Origin: Bacteroidetes bacterium UBA1947
GTDB lineage: Bacteria > Bacteroidota > Bacteroidia > Chitinophagales > Chitinophagaceae
DNA length: 64,000 nt
Assembly (NCBI GenBank): GCA_002336915.1
Contig: DDET01000045.1
Location: 39,188 to 103,187 of the forward strand
Reading direction: 5' to 3'
The notes under the pieces were generated by a model, which was not told the DNA's origin, did no database searches, and saw nothing but the letters and a program-made list of their open reading frames with translations. Both the position numbers and the translations under genes were made by a program. Below, in pieces: positions 34,884 to 43,894 of this stretch. Each line of letters starts with the position of its first letter. Within the stretch, counting starts at the first letter, position 1.

Positions 34884-35684
34884 TTACTTCGGCAGCTTGT
34901 ACAGCACCAGCCCGTTGTTATACAGCACATACAGCACATCCCTGCTTATGGCAGCATTGATGATCCTGCTATCTGTCATGGGTAGCAGCATCTTATTTTC
35001 CTTGGTGCTTTGCAAATCGTAGGAGATAAGCTTGTCGCCATCCCTGTACACCAGCTGGCTGCCTATCACTTGCAGGTACTTTACCTTGTATATCGATAGC
35101 GTATTGATGTACGATCCATACTGGTCGAAGGTATAGATCCCCTCAGCCGTATCACATATATACACCTTGCGCGAGCGTTCAGTTATATACGATGGCGCAG
35201 GCACCTTGTCCACCTGCTGGCGCAGGTCATTACTTTGTGCTACTATATTCAGTTGCTCATTTATCTTTATCAACCTTGCATTGAACTGGTCATACACCCA
35301 GAGGTTCCCATCCGCACTCGAGGCTACAAATGCAGTGGTATAGATATTCAGCTTCTTCAGGTCCAGCTCATTCTTGGGGCTCAGCATCTTATCCAGCAAC
35401 TCTACCTTAGAGTACGAGGGATAATACAACACAACCCGCAATGGATTTGTCGCATCGACCTGCCCTATATCCCCATTTTGTATGCTGCGGTAAAAGGCAC
35501 TACTGTCGCCACTTTCGCTATAGCGTATCAGCGAGTTATCATTACGCACCACATATACGTTACCCAGCTCATCCACCGTCATGATGCGTGCTTGCATGGG
35601 TATCGACTTTATCATATGCAGCGAGTCAGCCGCCTGTGAGGCAGTGCTTAGCAAGAGCAATATGAATAAACGGAGTAGCGTCAT
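34884..35684 (-). CDS. Exported beta-propeller-like hypothetical protein
   Basis: A 266-residue protein with a Sec signal peptide (MTLLRLFILLLLSTASQAADS). The mature part has repeated strand patterns with aspartate turns: VDELGNVYVVRND, SADGNLWVYDQFNARLIKI, YICDTAEGIYTFDQYG, DVLYVLYNNGLVLYKL. This looks like an NHL/WD-type propeller of four to six blades. I do not recognise a specific family. It is convergent with gpsA, and a palindromic repeat lies upstream. Confidence 0.65.
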   Translation of the reverse strand: MTLLRLFILLLLSTASQAADSLHMIKSIPMQARIMTVDELGNVYVVRNDNSLIRYSESGDSSAFYRSIQNGDIGQVDATNPLRVVLYYPSYSKVELLDKMLSPKNELDLKKLNIYTTAFVASSADGNLWVYDQFNARLIKINEQLNIVAQSNDLRQQVDKVPAPSYITERSRKVYICDTAEGIYTFDQYGSYINTLSIYKVKYLQVIGSQLVYRDGDKLISYDLQSTKENKMLLPMTDSRIINAAISRDVLYVLYNNGLVLYKLPK

Positions 35685-35697
35685 CTCTTATTTTATG

Positions 35698-35845
35698 CCG
35701 TCATTGCGAGGAGTGCAAGGCCTTGCGCAAAGCTACGACGAAGCAATCTTCAGCTGAGAATTATTCTGCAGCTACATCCATGGCCTCAACTGCAGATTGC
35801 TTCGTCACTGGCCACCCACAAGCTAAACCTTCCTCGCAATGACGG
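35698..35845. repeat. REP-like palindromic intergenic repeat
   Basis: The two ends are near-perfect inverted copies: CCGTCATTGCGAGG (35698-35711) and TCCTCGCAATGACGG (35831-35845). Inside, CGAAGCAATCTT pairs with AGATTGCTTCG. The whole 148 bases could fold into one long hairpin. A decayed right half occurs at 48963-49019, so this is a dispersed family. Confidence 0.8.
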
Positions 35846-35878
35846 GAGAAAAACTTATCAACCAATCAACCTATCAAC

Positions 35879-38023
35879 CTACTTCCGCACATCCATCTCA
35901 TCTATCAGGTTCCGGGCATGACCCATCTTATCTACCAGGAAAAGGATATAGCGGATATCGGCTACTATGGTGCGTTTGTATTTTTTGTCGAAGGCTATAT
36001 CGCCGCTCATGGCTTCCCAGTTACCGTCAAAGGCGGCGCCTATCAGCTCACCATTGGCATTTATTACCGGGCTGCCTGAGTTACCACCTGTAATATCATC
36101 CGTGGTCAGGAAGCAGGTATGCAGTGTACCATCAGCATCGGCATACTGGCCGTAATCTTTTTTCTTGTACAGGCTTACCAGGTCCTTAGGCACATCAAAC
36201 TCTTCGCTCTTTGGCTTGTATTTTTTCATCAGGCCATCCAGGGTGGTGAAGTACTCAAAGTGTTTACCTTCTATATTATTGTAGCTCTCCACCTTGCCAT
36301 AGGTTATACGCATGGTCGAGTTAGCATCGGGGTAGTACAGCCTATTGGGGTTCATGCGCATCAGGCCGTGTATATACACCTTAGCCAAGTCGTGGCGGCG
36401 GTTCATGAATTTTTCAACCTTCGGCTGGTAGTTGGCGTAGTTGTGCACAAAGCTGAATGCATACTGAACAGCCATATCATCGTCCATCATTTTAATGCCT
36501 GGCTTCTTGCAGAAGGCCTCGAACTTAGCGCTGTCTGTAAGGAAGGTATTATCATACATATACTGTGCATAGGCATGGTATGCGCTTGGCGTCTTACCAA
36601 ATTTCCTGAAGATGGTCTTCTCGTAGATGTCCGGCATTTGCTCTTTAGGTACATTGTCGTAGTACATCTTCGTCATCTCGGCCAGCACATCTACTTCCGT
36701 AGGCCCGTCGAAGCTCTTCATCACTCCTTTGCGCGTTTCCTTTAGTGCAGTTATGTACTTAGCCAGCGAATCTTTATTGTTGTTCTTATCCTGCATGGCC
36801 TTGTACAACGGGTCCAGCGCGGCACCCATCTTGGCCAGGCCCGATGCGCGGAATGCTTCACTGTAATAAACGGAGTGCTTGGCATAAGGCGCATATTTAT
36901 CGAAGGCAGTTTTGTAATCATCCATCAGGCCCATGTAGTAGTTCTCATTCTCATTGGCCCAGTCATCAAATTTTCTTTCCTCTGCTTCCTTCTGTGCTAC
37001 TATGTTCAGCCTTTTCAGTTGCTCGCTCTGGCCTATATAGTATTTCCAGTAGTTCGATACGCCTGAGTAGGACGATGTAAGCTTCAGGTATACCTTCTTG
37101 TCTTTAGCCATATGCGCATGCATGATAGCCAGGCGCTTTTCGCGAATGCTCACTATACTTGGGTTTATATCGCTCAGGGCCAGCTTTATACCGTACGATA
37201 CCTCGTAGCGGTTGGTGCGGCCGGGATAGCCGAATATCATGGCATAGTCCTCTTCATGCTCGCCTTTTATAGATACGGGCAGGAATTTCTTAGGCTTGTA
37301 AGGCACATTGTCCTTCGAGTAGGCCGCAGGCTGGTTGTCCTTGCCGGCATATACGCGGAACATAGAGAAGTCTGCAGTATGGCGGGGCCACATCCAGTTG
37401 TCGGTATCGCCGCCAAACTTGCCCAGCGAGCGCGGGGGTGCAGCCACAAAGCGCACGTCTTTATACCTTTTATAGATCAGCAACAGGTATTGGTTGCCAC
37501 CAAAGAACTCCTTTACATTGGCTACGTACTGGCCCTCATTGCTGGCTTCTTTCTCTATCTTGCGCGCGGCAGCCTGGAAGGCCTTGTTATAGCGCTCCCC
37601 TGCTGTGTTTGCAGTAGCTTCCTTTACCTGGTCGGTCACATCCACTATCTTCTGCAGGAAGATCACTGTGAGGCCCTCGCAAGGCAGCTCCTCGGCCATG
37701 CTGTGTGCCCAGAAGCCATTGTCCAGGTGGTTGTCCTTTACCGTGCTCAGGGTAGCTATGGCATCGTAGCCGCAGTGGTGGTTGGTAAGCAGCAGGCCAT
37801 TGGGCGATATCATCTCCGCAGTACAGCCGCCGCCAAACTGCATAATGGCATCCTTCAGGCTGCTGTGGTTTATATCGTACAGGTCTTTTTTAGTGAGCTT
37901 AAGGCCCATGCGCTGCATATCCTCGTAGTTCTTGCCTATCAGCGAGGGTATCCACATTCCTTCATCCGCCCGCGCCGATAGCAGTACCACCAAAGCGCAT
38001 AATGACAACAGTAATTTCTTCAT
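35879..38023 (-). CDS. S46-family dipeptidyl-peptidase (DPP7-like)
   Basis: A 714-residue exported serine peptidase that removes dipeptides from the N-termini of oligopeptides in the periplasm. Signal peptide at 1-19. The chymotrypsin-like half-domains flank a large helical insert. The His of the triad is in LLLTNHHCGYDAIA (78-90), the Ser is Ser649 in GNSGSP (647-652). FDGNW (665-669) has Gly at the position that in S46 enzymes separates DPP7 (Gly, hydrophobic P1) from DPP11 (Arg, acidic P1), so I infer DPP7-like specificity. Typical family length. Confidence 0.94.
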   Translation of the reverse strand: MKKLLLSLCALVVLLSARADEGMWIPSLIGKNYEDMQRMGLKLTKKDLYDINHSSLKDAIMQFGGGCTAEMISPNGLLLTNHHCGYDAIATLSTVKDNHLDNGFWAHSMAEELPCEGLTVIFLQKIVDVTDQVKEATANTAGERYNKAFQAAARKIEKEASNEGQYVANVKEFFGGNQYLLLIYKRYKDVRFVAAPPRSLGKFGGDTDNWMWPRHTADFSMFRVYAGKDNQPAAYSKDNVPYKPKKFLPVSIKGEHEEDYAMIFGYPGRTNRYEVSYGIKLALSDINPSIVSIREKRLAIMHAHMAKDKKVYLKLTSSYSGVSNYWKYYIGQSEQLKRLNIVAQKEAEERKFDDWANENENYYMGLMDDYKTAFDKYAPYAKHSVYYSEAFRASGLAKMGAALDPLYKAMQDKNNNKDSLAKYITALKETRKGVMKSFDGPTEVDVLAEMTKMYYDNVPKEQMPDIYEKTIFRKFGKTPSAYHAYAQYMYDNTFLTDSAKFEAFCKKPGIKMMDDDMAVQYAFSFVHNYANYQPKVEKFMNRRHDLAKVYIHGLMRMNPNRLYYPDANSTMRITYGKVESYNNIEGKHFEYFTTLDGLMKKYKPKSEEFDVPKDLVSLYKKKDYGQYADADGTLHTCFLTTDDITGGNSGSPVINANGELIGAAFDGNWEAMSGDIAFDKKYKRTIVADIRYILFLVDKMGHARNLIDEMDVRK

Positions 38024-38169
38024 TAAATATTTAGATTAAAAAGATAGCCGCAAATGTAATAAAAGCAGGCCATTCCCCCTAAAAGCGTGAGAACAAAGGT
38101 CTTGTTATCCATACTTAAGGTAGATGAATAACCCAATTATTTACCGCAATAGGACTTAGGCAATCAATA

Positions 38170-39885
38170 TTAAATATTAAAATTATTTCTTAATCGTTGT
38201 ATAGTGCTAATAGGGACATTTATACGTTCCGCAATTGCCTGAGAAGTAACATTCTCATTTTTCAACAGTTCATTCACTATCGAGCACCCGATCCAGCCTG
38301 TTTTTGACGGTTCCCTTAGAAAAGATAAAAGTTGTTCTCTCTTGGATGTTTTACTCTGAGCAGTAACAATCCGTCTTGGTTTCGCAAATTCGAATGGAGA
38401 AAGATTACTTGTCAATCCCCCTTTATCAAGTGCATCTTGTAGATTGTAAATATCGCTTTCACCTCCATACGGCTTCATTTCTGTTGTTGGATTTATAGAG
38501 AGAAACTCATCGTTAATATTAATAGACAGGTCGCCATATTTACCTTCACCCTTATCATTTGGATATCCTATCGTAATTTTTTTTAGTTGCTTAGTACGTA
38601 TTGGAGTGTACGTATTATAAGGGGAATCAAACACCTGATTTTCAGCAATCAAATCATTCAAACTACCTTCTGTAACAAGCCATTCATGTCTCGCCGCGGC
38701 TCTCTTAATAGTGTCATAAGCTATCCGTAACATGGGCGTGCCCTCCACCGAGGTCTGCGCATTTTTGGTAAAGGTTTGGTTAAAATGTTCGTAGCTAAGG
38801 AGATTTAGTGCCCATAGATCCGGAGCGTCTTCATTATTGGCTAAAATTTTATTTCGCAGATTGTGAACAATCCGTTTAAATAATTCATCATTTTTTGTCT
38901 CTTTACTCTTAAGATACAGGTAAGCTCCCAACAATCCCAACATAGGGGAATCATATTTACCATAAGCGATGTTTTGCAAAAGATCTGCGTCAATATGATA
39001 ATCTTCATTTTGTATCTTATTCAGGCAAATATCAATGAAGAGATGATATTGATCGTTGGGATTAAAATCTCTAATTGGGGATAAAAAAATTCGGATAGTA
39101 CCAAACAAAGGCTCGCTGGCAACCGTCATAAAAAACTGCGTATACCACCCTTCGTAGACATAAATTGGTATCTCTCTGGCATTTTCCCCTCCGTATTTAA
39201 GAAAATATAGTCCTGGAGGCAAGCTACTACTAAATCCTATATGCCCTGACTTCGACAATGTTTCAGTGTGGTCTGGAAACTTACAAATTATTTTTCTTTT
39301 TGCATTGAAGAGCGAAAACTTTTGCCAATACTCTTTTCCCTTAAACTGCTTCTCATAAATATCAGCGGATGGGTAACGCATGAATATAAACAAACCAGAG
39401 CGCAAACCAGAATCACGATAGACGCCCAATGTATCCTTTTTACTTATAGATATGGCCGGATCAGTATAATATTCGTGAGAAGTTTCATAATTCATATTAC
39501 CGCCCAGCAAGGCCGACGAGTACAATTTAGGAACATTCAAAGGTATTGCATGTGAATCATAATTACCTGCATAATATGTCTTGTCGGTGTCGAGTTTTAT
39601 TTCGTTATCTTCAACTATTCCGTTAATCTCTGTCCTGATAATATATGTGCCTGCGGCCAGTTTGTAATGCCTTAGTCTAGAGGCCTCAGTGTCGGTTGAT
39701 GGTTCTACTTCCACACTCTTATTATAATCAAATAGCCAAATTTGGGTTATGTATTCATAGCCACCATTAAGTTTAATTGTAAGAGTGAGATTTTTTTCCG
39801 TGTCTTGGCCTTTCTCTTGCAATTGGATATCAGTATTAGGAACTTCATACCCTGGATTTTCTACTTTTTGTTCTTGAATGGACAT
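38170..39885 (-). CDS. Protein with duplicated beta-rich segments and C-terminal HTH, third gene of the caspase operon
   Basis: I do not recognise this 571-residue protein. No signal peptide. Two beta-sandwich-like segments look related: YKLAAGTYIIRTEINGIVED (about 72-91) and SLPPGLYFLKYGGENAREIP (about 214-233), both ending a strand with L/P-x-G-x-Y. The middle (about 270-380) is helical, TPR-like in feel (LGLLGAYLYLKSKE, LWALNLLSYEHF). The last 27 residues (NVTSQAIAERINVPISTIQR...) form a helix-turn-helix. It starts 17 bases after the caspase stop. A sensor, scaffold or protease substrate are possible roles. AT-rich codons suggest transfer. Confidence 0.75.
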   Translation of the reverse strand: MSIQEQKVENPGYEVPNTDIQLQEKGQDTEKNLTLTIKLNGGYEYITQIWLFDYNKSVEVEPSTDTEASRLRHYKLAAGTYIIRTEINGIVEDNEIKLDTDKTYYAGNYDSHAIPLNVPKLYSSALLGGNMNYETSHEYYTDPAISISKKDTLGVYRDSGLRSGLFIFMRYPSADIYEKQFKGKEYWQKFSLFNAKRKIICKFPDHTETLSKSGHIGFSSSLPPGLYFLKYGGENAREIPIYVYEGWYTQFFMTVASEPLFGTIRIFLSPIRDFNPNDQYHLFIDICLNKIQNEDYHIDADLLQNIAYGKYDSPMLGLLGAYLYLKSKETKNDELFKRIVHNLRNKILANNEDAPDLWALNLLSYEHFNQTFTKNAQTSVEGTPMLRIAYDTIKRAAARHEWLVTEGSLNDLIAENQVFDSPYNTYTPIRTKQLKKITIGYPNDKGEGKYGDLSININDEFLSINPTTEMKPYGGESDIYNLQDALDKGGLTSNLSPFEFAKPRRIVTAQSKTSKREQLLSFLREPSKTGWIGCSIVNELLKNENVTSQAIAERINVPISTIQRLRNNFNI

Positions 39886-39902
39886 AGCGTTGTGTTATCG
39901 TG

Positions 39903-40691
39903 TTATGGAAATATCATAGGGTCGAAAGAGTCAGTGTTATGATATACATCTGGCTTTTGCGAATAGCCGGCTTTCTGAGCCTCAATCGGCACATGAAACC
40001 GCAAATGATCTCGTAGGTCGTCTGCATTAATAGGTTTGCCATTACGCGCCGCAGCTCCGTTTAACCCCTCTAGCAATACTCTTGTGAAAATACCTCTAGT
40101 TTCGTTACCCAAGGCTGTAACAACAGAAGCCTCAAAAGCTTGACTCTGGTATTGGGTGGCGTAACCAACAAACCATTTTGGATTGGCATTTTTGCCTAAT
40201 ACCATAAGCCCGGGACTATTTTCTGGGTTCATATTCACTTTTGTATTGCGACAGCAATCCAGCCACATGACAACCTCTTTGAATAGTCCTTCGTTTATGA
40301 ATTTTTGTTTATAGCTCTTTGAAGAAAGCGAAGCGGCATCCCTCATCAACTCTGTCCAATTTGCCATACACATCCCATTATTCTCAGCATCCTTTTCTAC
40401 TGCTAAGCCGTGACCAGCGAAATAGAAATAAAAGCGATCCCCATTAGCGCCCTCCTGTAGTATTTTTTTTAGAAGGTCTGTTATCGCAGTATCTACATCA
40501 TTTTTAATTGGATTCAAAGGATTTCCCGTGGAAGTTATTAATCGTGCATTATCTCTCGGCACATTCCCTAATGCAAGCATCCAGTTATAAATATCTGTGG
40601 CATCTTTTATCGCCCCACTCAGTTCTTTTAGACCCATTCTGTCGGGAGGGGTGTAATGATTTATTCCAATTGCAATTCCATAATTGGCCAT
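39903..40691 (-). CDS. Caspase-fold (C14) protease
   Basis: A 262-residue cysteine protease with no signal or extra domain. The first strand is YGIAIGINHY; the catalytic His94 is in FYFYFAGHGLAV and the catalytic Cys is Cys147 in VMWLDCCRNT (D-C-C-R replacing D-S-C-H of metacaspases). The length equals a bare caspase domain. Bacterial caspases are activated by partners and cut self or partner proteins, sometimes killing the cell, as in gasdermin and CRISPR-linked systems. Here the gene sits between an alpha/beta-hydrolase and a 571-residue protein with gaps of 13 and 17 bases, so the three act together. Confidence 0.93.
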   Translation of the reverse strand: MANYGIAIGINHYTPPDRMGLKELSGAIKDATDIYNWMLALGNVPRDNARLITSTGNPLNPIKNDVDTAITDLLKKILQEGANGDRFYFYFAGHGLAVEKDAENNGMCMANWTELMRDAASLSSKSYKQKFINEGLFKEVVMWLDCCRNTKVNMNPENSPGLMVLGKNANPKWFVGYATQYQSQAFEASVVTALGNETRGIFTRVLLEGLNGAAARNGKPINADDLRDHLRFHVPIEAQKAGYSQKPDVYHNTDSFDPMIFP

Positions 40692-40704
40692 GATTCTTAG
40701 TATT

Positions 40705-42171
40705 TTACTGTTTCAAGATATTTTCAATACTGCGAAGGGTGGCAGCATCGTTGTCAAAGTCACCATGTTTTTGAGCTTCCGTCTCCATTCCGGCAACCCC
40801 TCGCACAGCAACGGAAAATGAAACACGTTGTACTCCTGCTGAATAGAGGTATTCATGGCATTTCTTTAAGCCGTCAATATTGTACGGAGAGAAATATCGA
40901 ATATGTCTTTCAAGGCCTAAAATATATGCATCAGACGACGCGCCCTCATCTTCAAGAATGCCGGATATTAAATATAAAAGTGAACGAGTATACACAAACG
41001 GGATCAAAACATCTTTGCATTCGTATTCATCATTCATTGTAAAGATTCGGATGTCTTTAAATCGGCTTTGCGTATTAATAACCTCCTTTTCAAATAAGTC
41101 AGTCCTACAGGCTGGAGCCATTAAAATGACATGCTCCAATTCGAACGGACTAGACGATGCCGCCACATTGTTCAAAAAGTAACATATCGCTATCGCACCA
41201 GCACTATGGCCGATAAGTGAAATTTGAGTATCGGGATATTTTACCTTATAAGAAATTAGCTTCTCCAAGAGATACCTGCCAACATGTTGATTCAATCCTT
41301 GCTTGCCAGCATTACTCTTCCACATCTCGCTTGCCTTATCCTTCATCGCTTTCCAAACCCAAGCCCCTAATTCCGCAACATAAAACTCGCGCAATATTTC
41401 CTCTACAACTGTTGAATAAAACCCATGATCTGTCTTTTCGACTAATCTTTTTATGACACGATATGCAATTTTAGCCGCGTGCTCCACAAATACCGCAACA
41501 CTTACGATTCCGCGTGAGCCTGCTTCATTTCCATCGCCATCTACAGACAATTTAGTGTTCTTTATTGCGTCAACAAAGCCGGCGTCATTTTCGACTAATG
41601 GTCGCAACTCATCCCGTAGTTCAGCTTCTAATACAAGGCTTATTCCAGTCAAATCCTCAATACTTCCAGGCCCTCTTCCTCCGGCAGCTGTATTAACTCT
41701 ACTAAATTCTTGAAATGGTATAGGCTGTGAAAGTTCCGTGATTATTTCCTCATCAGTCAATCCTGCGGCTCCTACACCTCTTCCAAGAGGATCAGAGACG
41801 GTCACTTTTTCAGATATTTTCTTTAGCAAAATTTTTAGAAGTCTATTAAATAGTTTGGTTTGGTTGATTTTCGATAAATTAGTGGTGATTGTTTCCACAA
41901 GCCCCGTCTCCCAAACCATGCATATTGGAGCACAGCCACTATTTTCTATATGAGGAGCGATATTTCTTGCGGCTGTTATCCCCGCAGTTTCGCTCACTAA
42001 GCCGCCGTGAAAAAAAATAGCTATTCTTTTTTCTTTTCTTACTTCATAACGCACAAACATAGCATCAATATCTGCTGGTAACGTTTGATAACTTCCAGAT
42101 CTATTGAAAGTGCCTTGAGGACCAACATCTATAATATAATCTTCATCACGCAATAATGTCATTGGGCTCAT
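40705..42171 (-). CDS. Alpha/beta-hydrolase (lipase/esterase-like), first gene of the caspase operon
   Basis: A 488-residue cytoplasmic protein. The oxyanion-hole sequence is IFFHGGLVS (52-60) and the nucleophile elbow is GHSAG (321-325, Ser323), preceded by YPDTQISLI. MAPACR with following FTMNDEYECKD gives a likely acid region, and a His comes near the end. A helical insertion of about 200 residues (100-300) separates the first strand from the elbow, unlike ordinary lipases; it may hold the regulatory part. Substrate unknown; a membrane lipid would suit a suicide effector (inference). Starts MSPMTLLRDED; a -7-like box lies 48 bases upstream. Confidence 0.85.
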   Translation of the reverse strand: MSPMTLLRDEDYIIDVGPQGTFNRSGSYQTLPADIDAMFVRYEVRKEKRIAIFFHGGLVSETAGITAARNIAPHIENSGCAPICMVWETGLVETITTNLSKINQTKLFNRLLKILLKKISEKVTVSDPLGRGVGAAGLTDEEIITELSQPIPFQEFSRVNTAAGGRGPGSIEDLTGISLVLEAELRDELRPLVENDAGFVDAIKNTKLSVDGDGNEAGSRGIVSVAVFVEHAAKIAYRVIKRLVEKTDHGFYSTVVEEILREFYVAELGAWVWKAMKDKASEMWKSNAGKQGLNQHVGRYLLEKLISYKVKYPDTQISLIGHSAGAIAICYFLNNVAASSSPFELEHVILMAPACRTDLFEKEVINTQSRFKDIRIFTMNDEYECKDVLIPFVYTRSLLYLISGILEDEGASSDAYILGLERHIRYFSPYNIDGLKKCHEYLYSAGVQRVSFSVAVRGVAGMETEAQKHGDFDNDAATLRSIENILKQ

Positions 42172-42651
42172 TTTAAAATAATCTTTATATTATTAATTCA
42201 TACTTTTGAACTCTATGCCAAAAATATCATACGGTTTTGATTTAAAAAATGTGAAAAACACGGTTTTTTATTTGAAAAAAAATTAGTATGTATATATCAA
42301 CTTATTATCCTTCCGCACTTAGGAAGGGATTCAAAATGTAAAAATTTTCTATTAACGTCTGTGTGTAAGAACCCCCGCTCCCACAGGTCTGTGACTTGTG
42401 GTTGTAAATAATCACAGTTTGCAACTGCGGTATTTAATTTCCACGCTGAGCAGTCTATTTAATCATTCGGCGTATGCCTTCGCCTAAGTCATTCAGGCCC
42501 AATCTCCGATTGGCTAACACCGTTACGAAGGCAGCTCTCATGATATGTTTTATCCCCTTGTTACAAACCTCAAACTAGGTCGGGCGAAAATTTGAAGATA
42601 TTATTGTAATTTCCAACCCGCAGTATCCCTTGAAATAGACAAATACTATTG
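42172..42651. other. Intergenic region between divergent island genes with hairpins
   Basis: No gene is seen in these 480 bases. It contains two adjacent hairpins: CACAGGTC/GACTTGTG (42383-42401, one wobble pair) and CAGTT-TGC-AACTG (42416-42428), then GC-richer sequence unlike the very AT-rich flank nearer the hydrolase. The two halves may have different origins; the right part may be repeat debris. Confidence 0.5.
42219..42226 (-). promoter_or_regulatory. Putative -7 box of the caspase operon (TATTTTTG)
   Basis: TATTTTTG, read leftwards, fits the TAnnTTTG consensus and lies 48 bases before the start of the hydrolase gene. No good -33 TTTG is seen at the usual distance, so this is tentative. 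Confidence 0.35.
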
Positions 42652-43188
42652 ATGACTATCCTACAAGTACTATTAGTTGACCTGAAACCGCAGGTGGAGT
42701 CTGCGGATTTCGAAAAGTGGTTTAAAATATTGGGCCTGGTCGGCGGACTTGGTACTTTCATTTTTGGTGTTTTGAAATGGGGAATGGAAACCAAGAGAGA
42801 ATTCAAAAAGCCTTTTTATATTAAGCAACTTGACTATTATTCCGAGGCTGTAACCGCTACTGCTACCTTAGCGACAGAAGAAATTTACTCTGCGGACTAT
42901 AGCGCTGCAAGAAAAGAATTCTATAGATTGTATTGGGGAAAATTATCAATTGTCGAAAACAACGACGTCGAAACCCAAATGGTTGTTTTCGGGAACTTGT
43001 TGGAAAAGTATGAAAAAGACCAGGCTTCGGGTAACAAAACAATTGAGCAAAATAGAACGGCTTTAAAACAGGCATCATTAAAATTGTCCCACCTGGTATT
43101 TAAGCATGTAACTGATAATTTCTTAGGATCAAAAGAGCGAAAAGAATACGCCAGAAAGTTTTACTGGTCTGAGAGTTTCGGGAAGTGA
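42652..43188 (+). CDS. Small membrane-anchored hypothetical protein
   Basis: A 178-residue protein starting at ATG 42652 (MTILQVLLVDLKPQ). One membrane helix at about 26-44 (ILGLVGGLGTFIFGVLKWG) is followed by a 130-residue soluble part that is helical and charged, with YYSEAVTATATLATEE and a late segment LKLSHLVFKHVTDNFLG. No family recognised. It is divergent from the caspase operon and inside the same AT-rich island. Whether it belongs to the system is open. Confidence 0.65.
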   Translation: MTILQVLLVDLKPQVESADFEKWFKILGLVGGLGTFIFGVLKWGMETKREFKKPFYIKQLDYYSEAVTATATLATEEIYSADYSAARKEFYRLYWGKLSIVENNDVETQMVVFGNLLEKYEKDQASGNKTIEQNRTALKQASLKLSHLVFKHVTDNFLGSKERKEYARKFYWSESFGK

Positions 43189-43306
43189 TCTTAACACTTT
43201 TCAGTCGCTTACACTTGTAACGCCCACCTCGCAGTAGTAGTTATTTGATAGCCCCGGCGCATGTTTCTGCCTACATTTGGTACCGGAATTCGACCTCCAA
43301 TTGGAT

Positions 43307-43870
43307 AACACATAAACAATTATAATTTTATGACTTCTTATCCACATTATTTGGATACCCCCTCCCCCATTTCGTATCTTGCATAGTTGCCAATAATTTC
43401 AAGATTATTAGCATAAGTTCTTTGAAATGTAGCGCAGCGGAATCCCGATTTTTCATCGGGACGACTGCAAGGAGTTACGCTTTGGAATAGGATCCCGCTT
43501 TTCTGCGGGAGCGGGATAAAGTAAAAGAAATGCCTAACCATTTTGCTTGGCAGATGACATTATGAAAAGGAGTTATTTCCCTTTTTCCTCAAAAGGGAAA
43601 TAACAGGAAATAACGAGAAATAATTATTCCTACACATATGGCAATACCAACAAGCCTTTCCGGCGATTGTCAGAAAAAAAGAGGAAATAATAATTTCCTA
43701 CCGGAAAAGGAGAAATAATTATTTTTTCTCATTTCATCAATCGGAAGTAAACCAGCAATGAATTGGCAATAATCGGAAGCACTATCCACATCAGGTGATC
43801 GCCACAATATATTGACAGCCAACCAACAAGCTAAAATTTTGTGGATATCCCAATCCGGTTTTAAAATTTC
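43307..43870. repeat. Dispersed inverted-repeat element, copy B (partner of 6780-7375)
   Basis: Colinear with copy A. Inverted ends: TTATCCACATTATTT (43338-43352) and the complement of ATATCCACAAAATTT (43834-43848). Shared internal blocks include TTCTTTGAAATGTAGCGCAG at about 43419, the TCCCGAT/ATCGGGA hairpin (43443-43449 with 43455-43461), the TTATTTCCC/GGGAAATAA hairpin near 43573-43603, and several GGAAATAA repeats. As with copy A, it lies just behind the stop codon of a leftward gene (43895). The rest of 43189-43306 shows nothing. Confidence 0.75.
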
Positions 43871-43894
43871 CGGCAAACCAAAGTTAAGGTAGCT

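Noticed and set aside
37112..37981. A 289-codon plus-strand frame opposite the S46 peptidase
   Set aside because: Antisense to a clear peptidase with intact catalytic motifs; composition typical of shadow frames.
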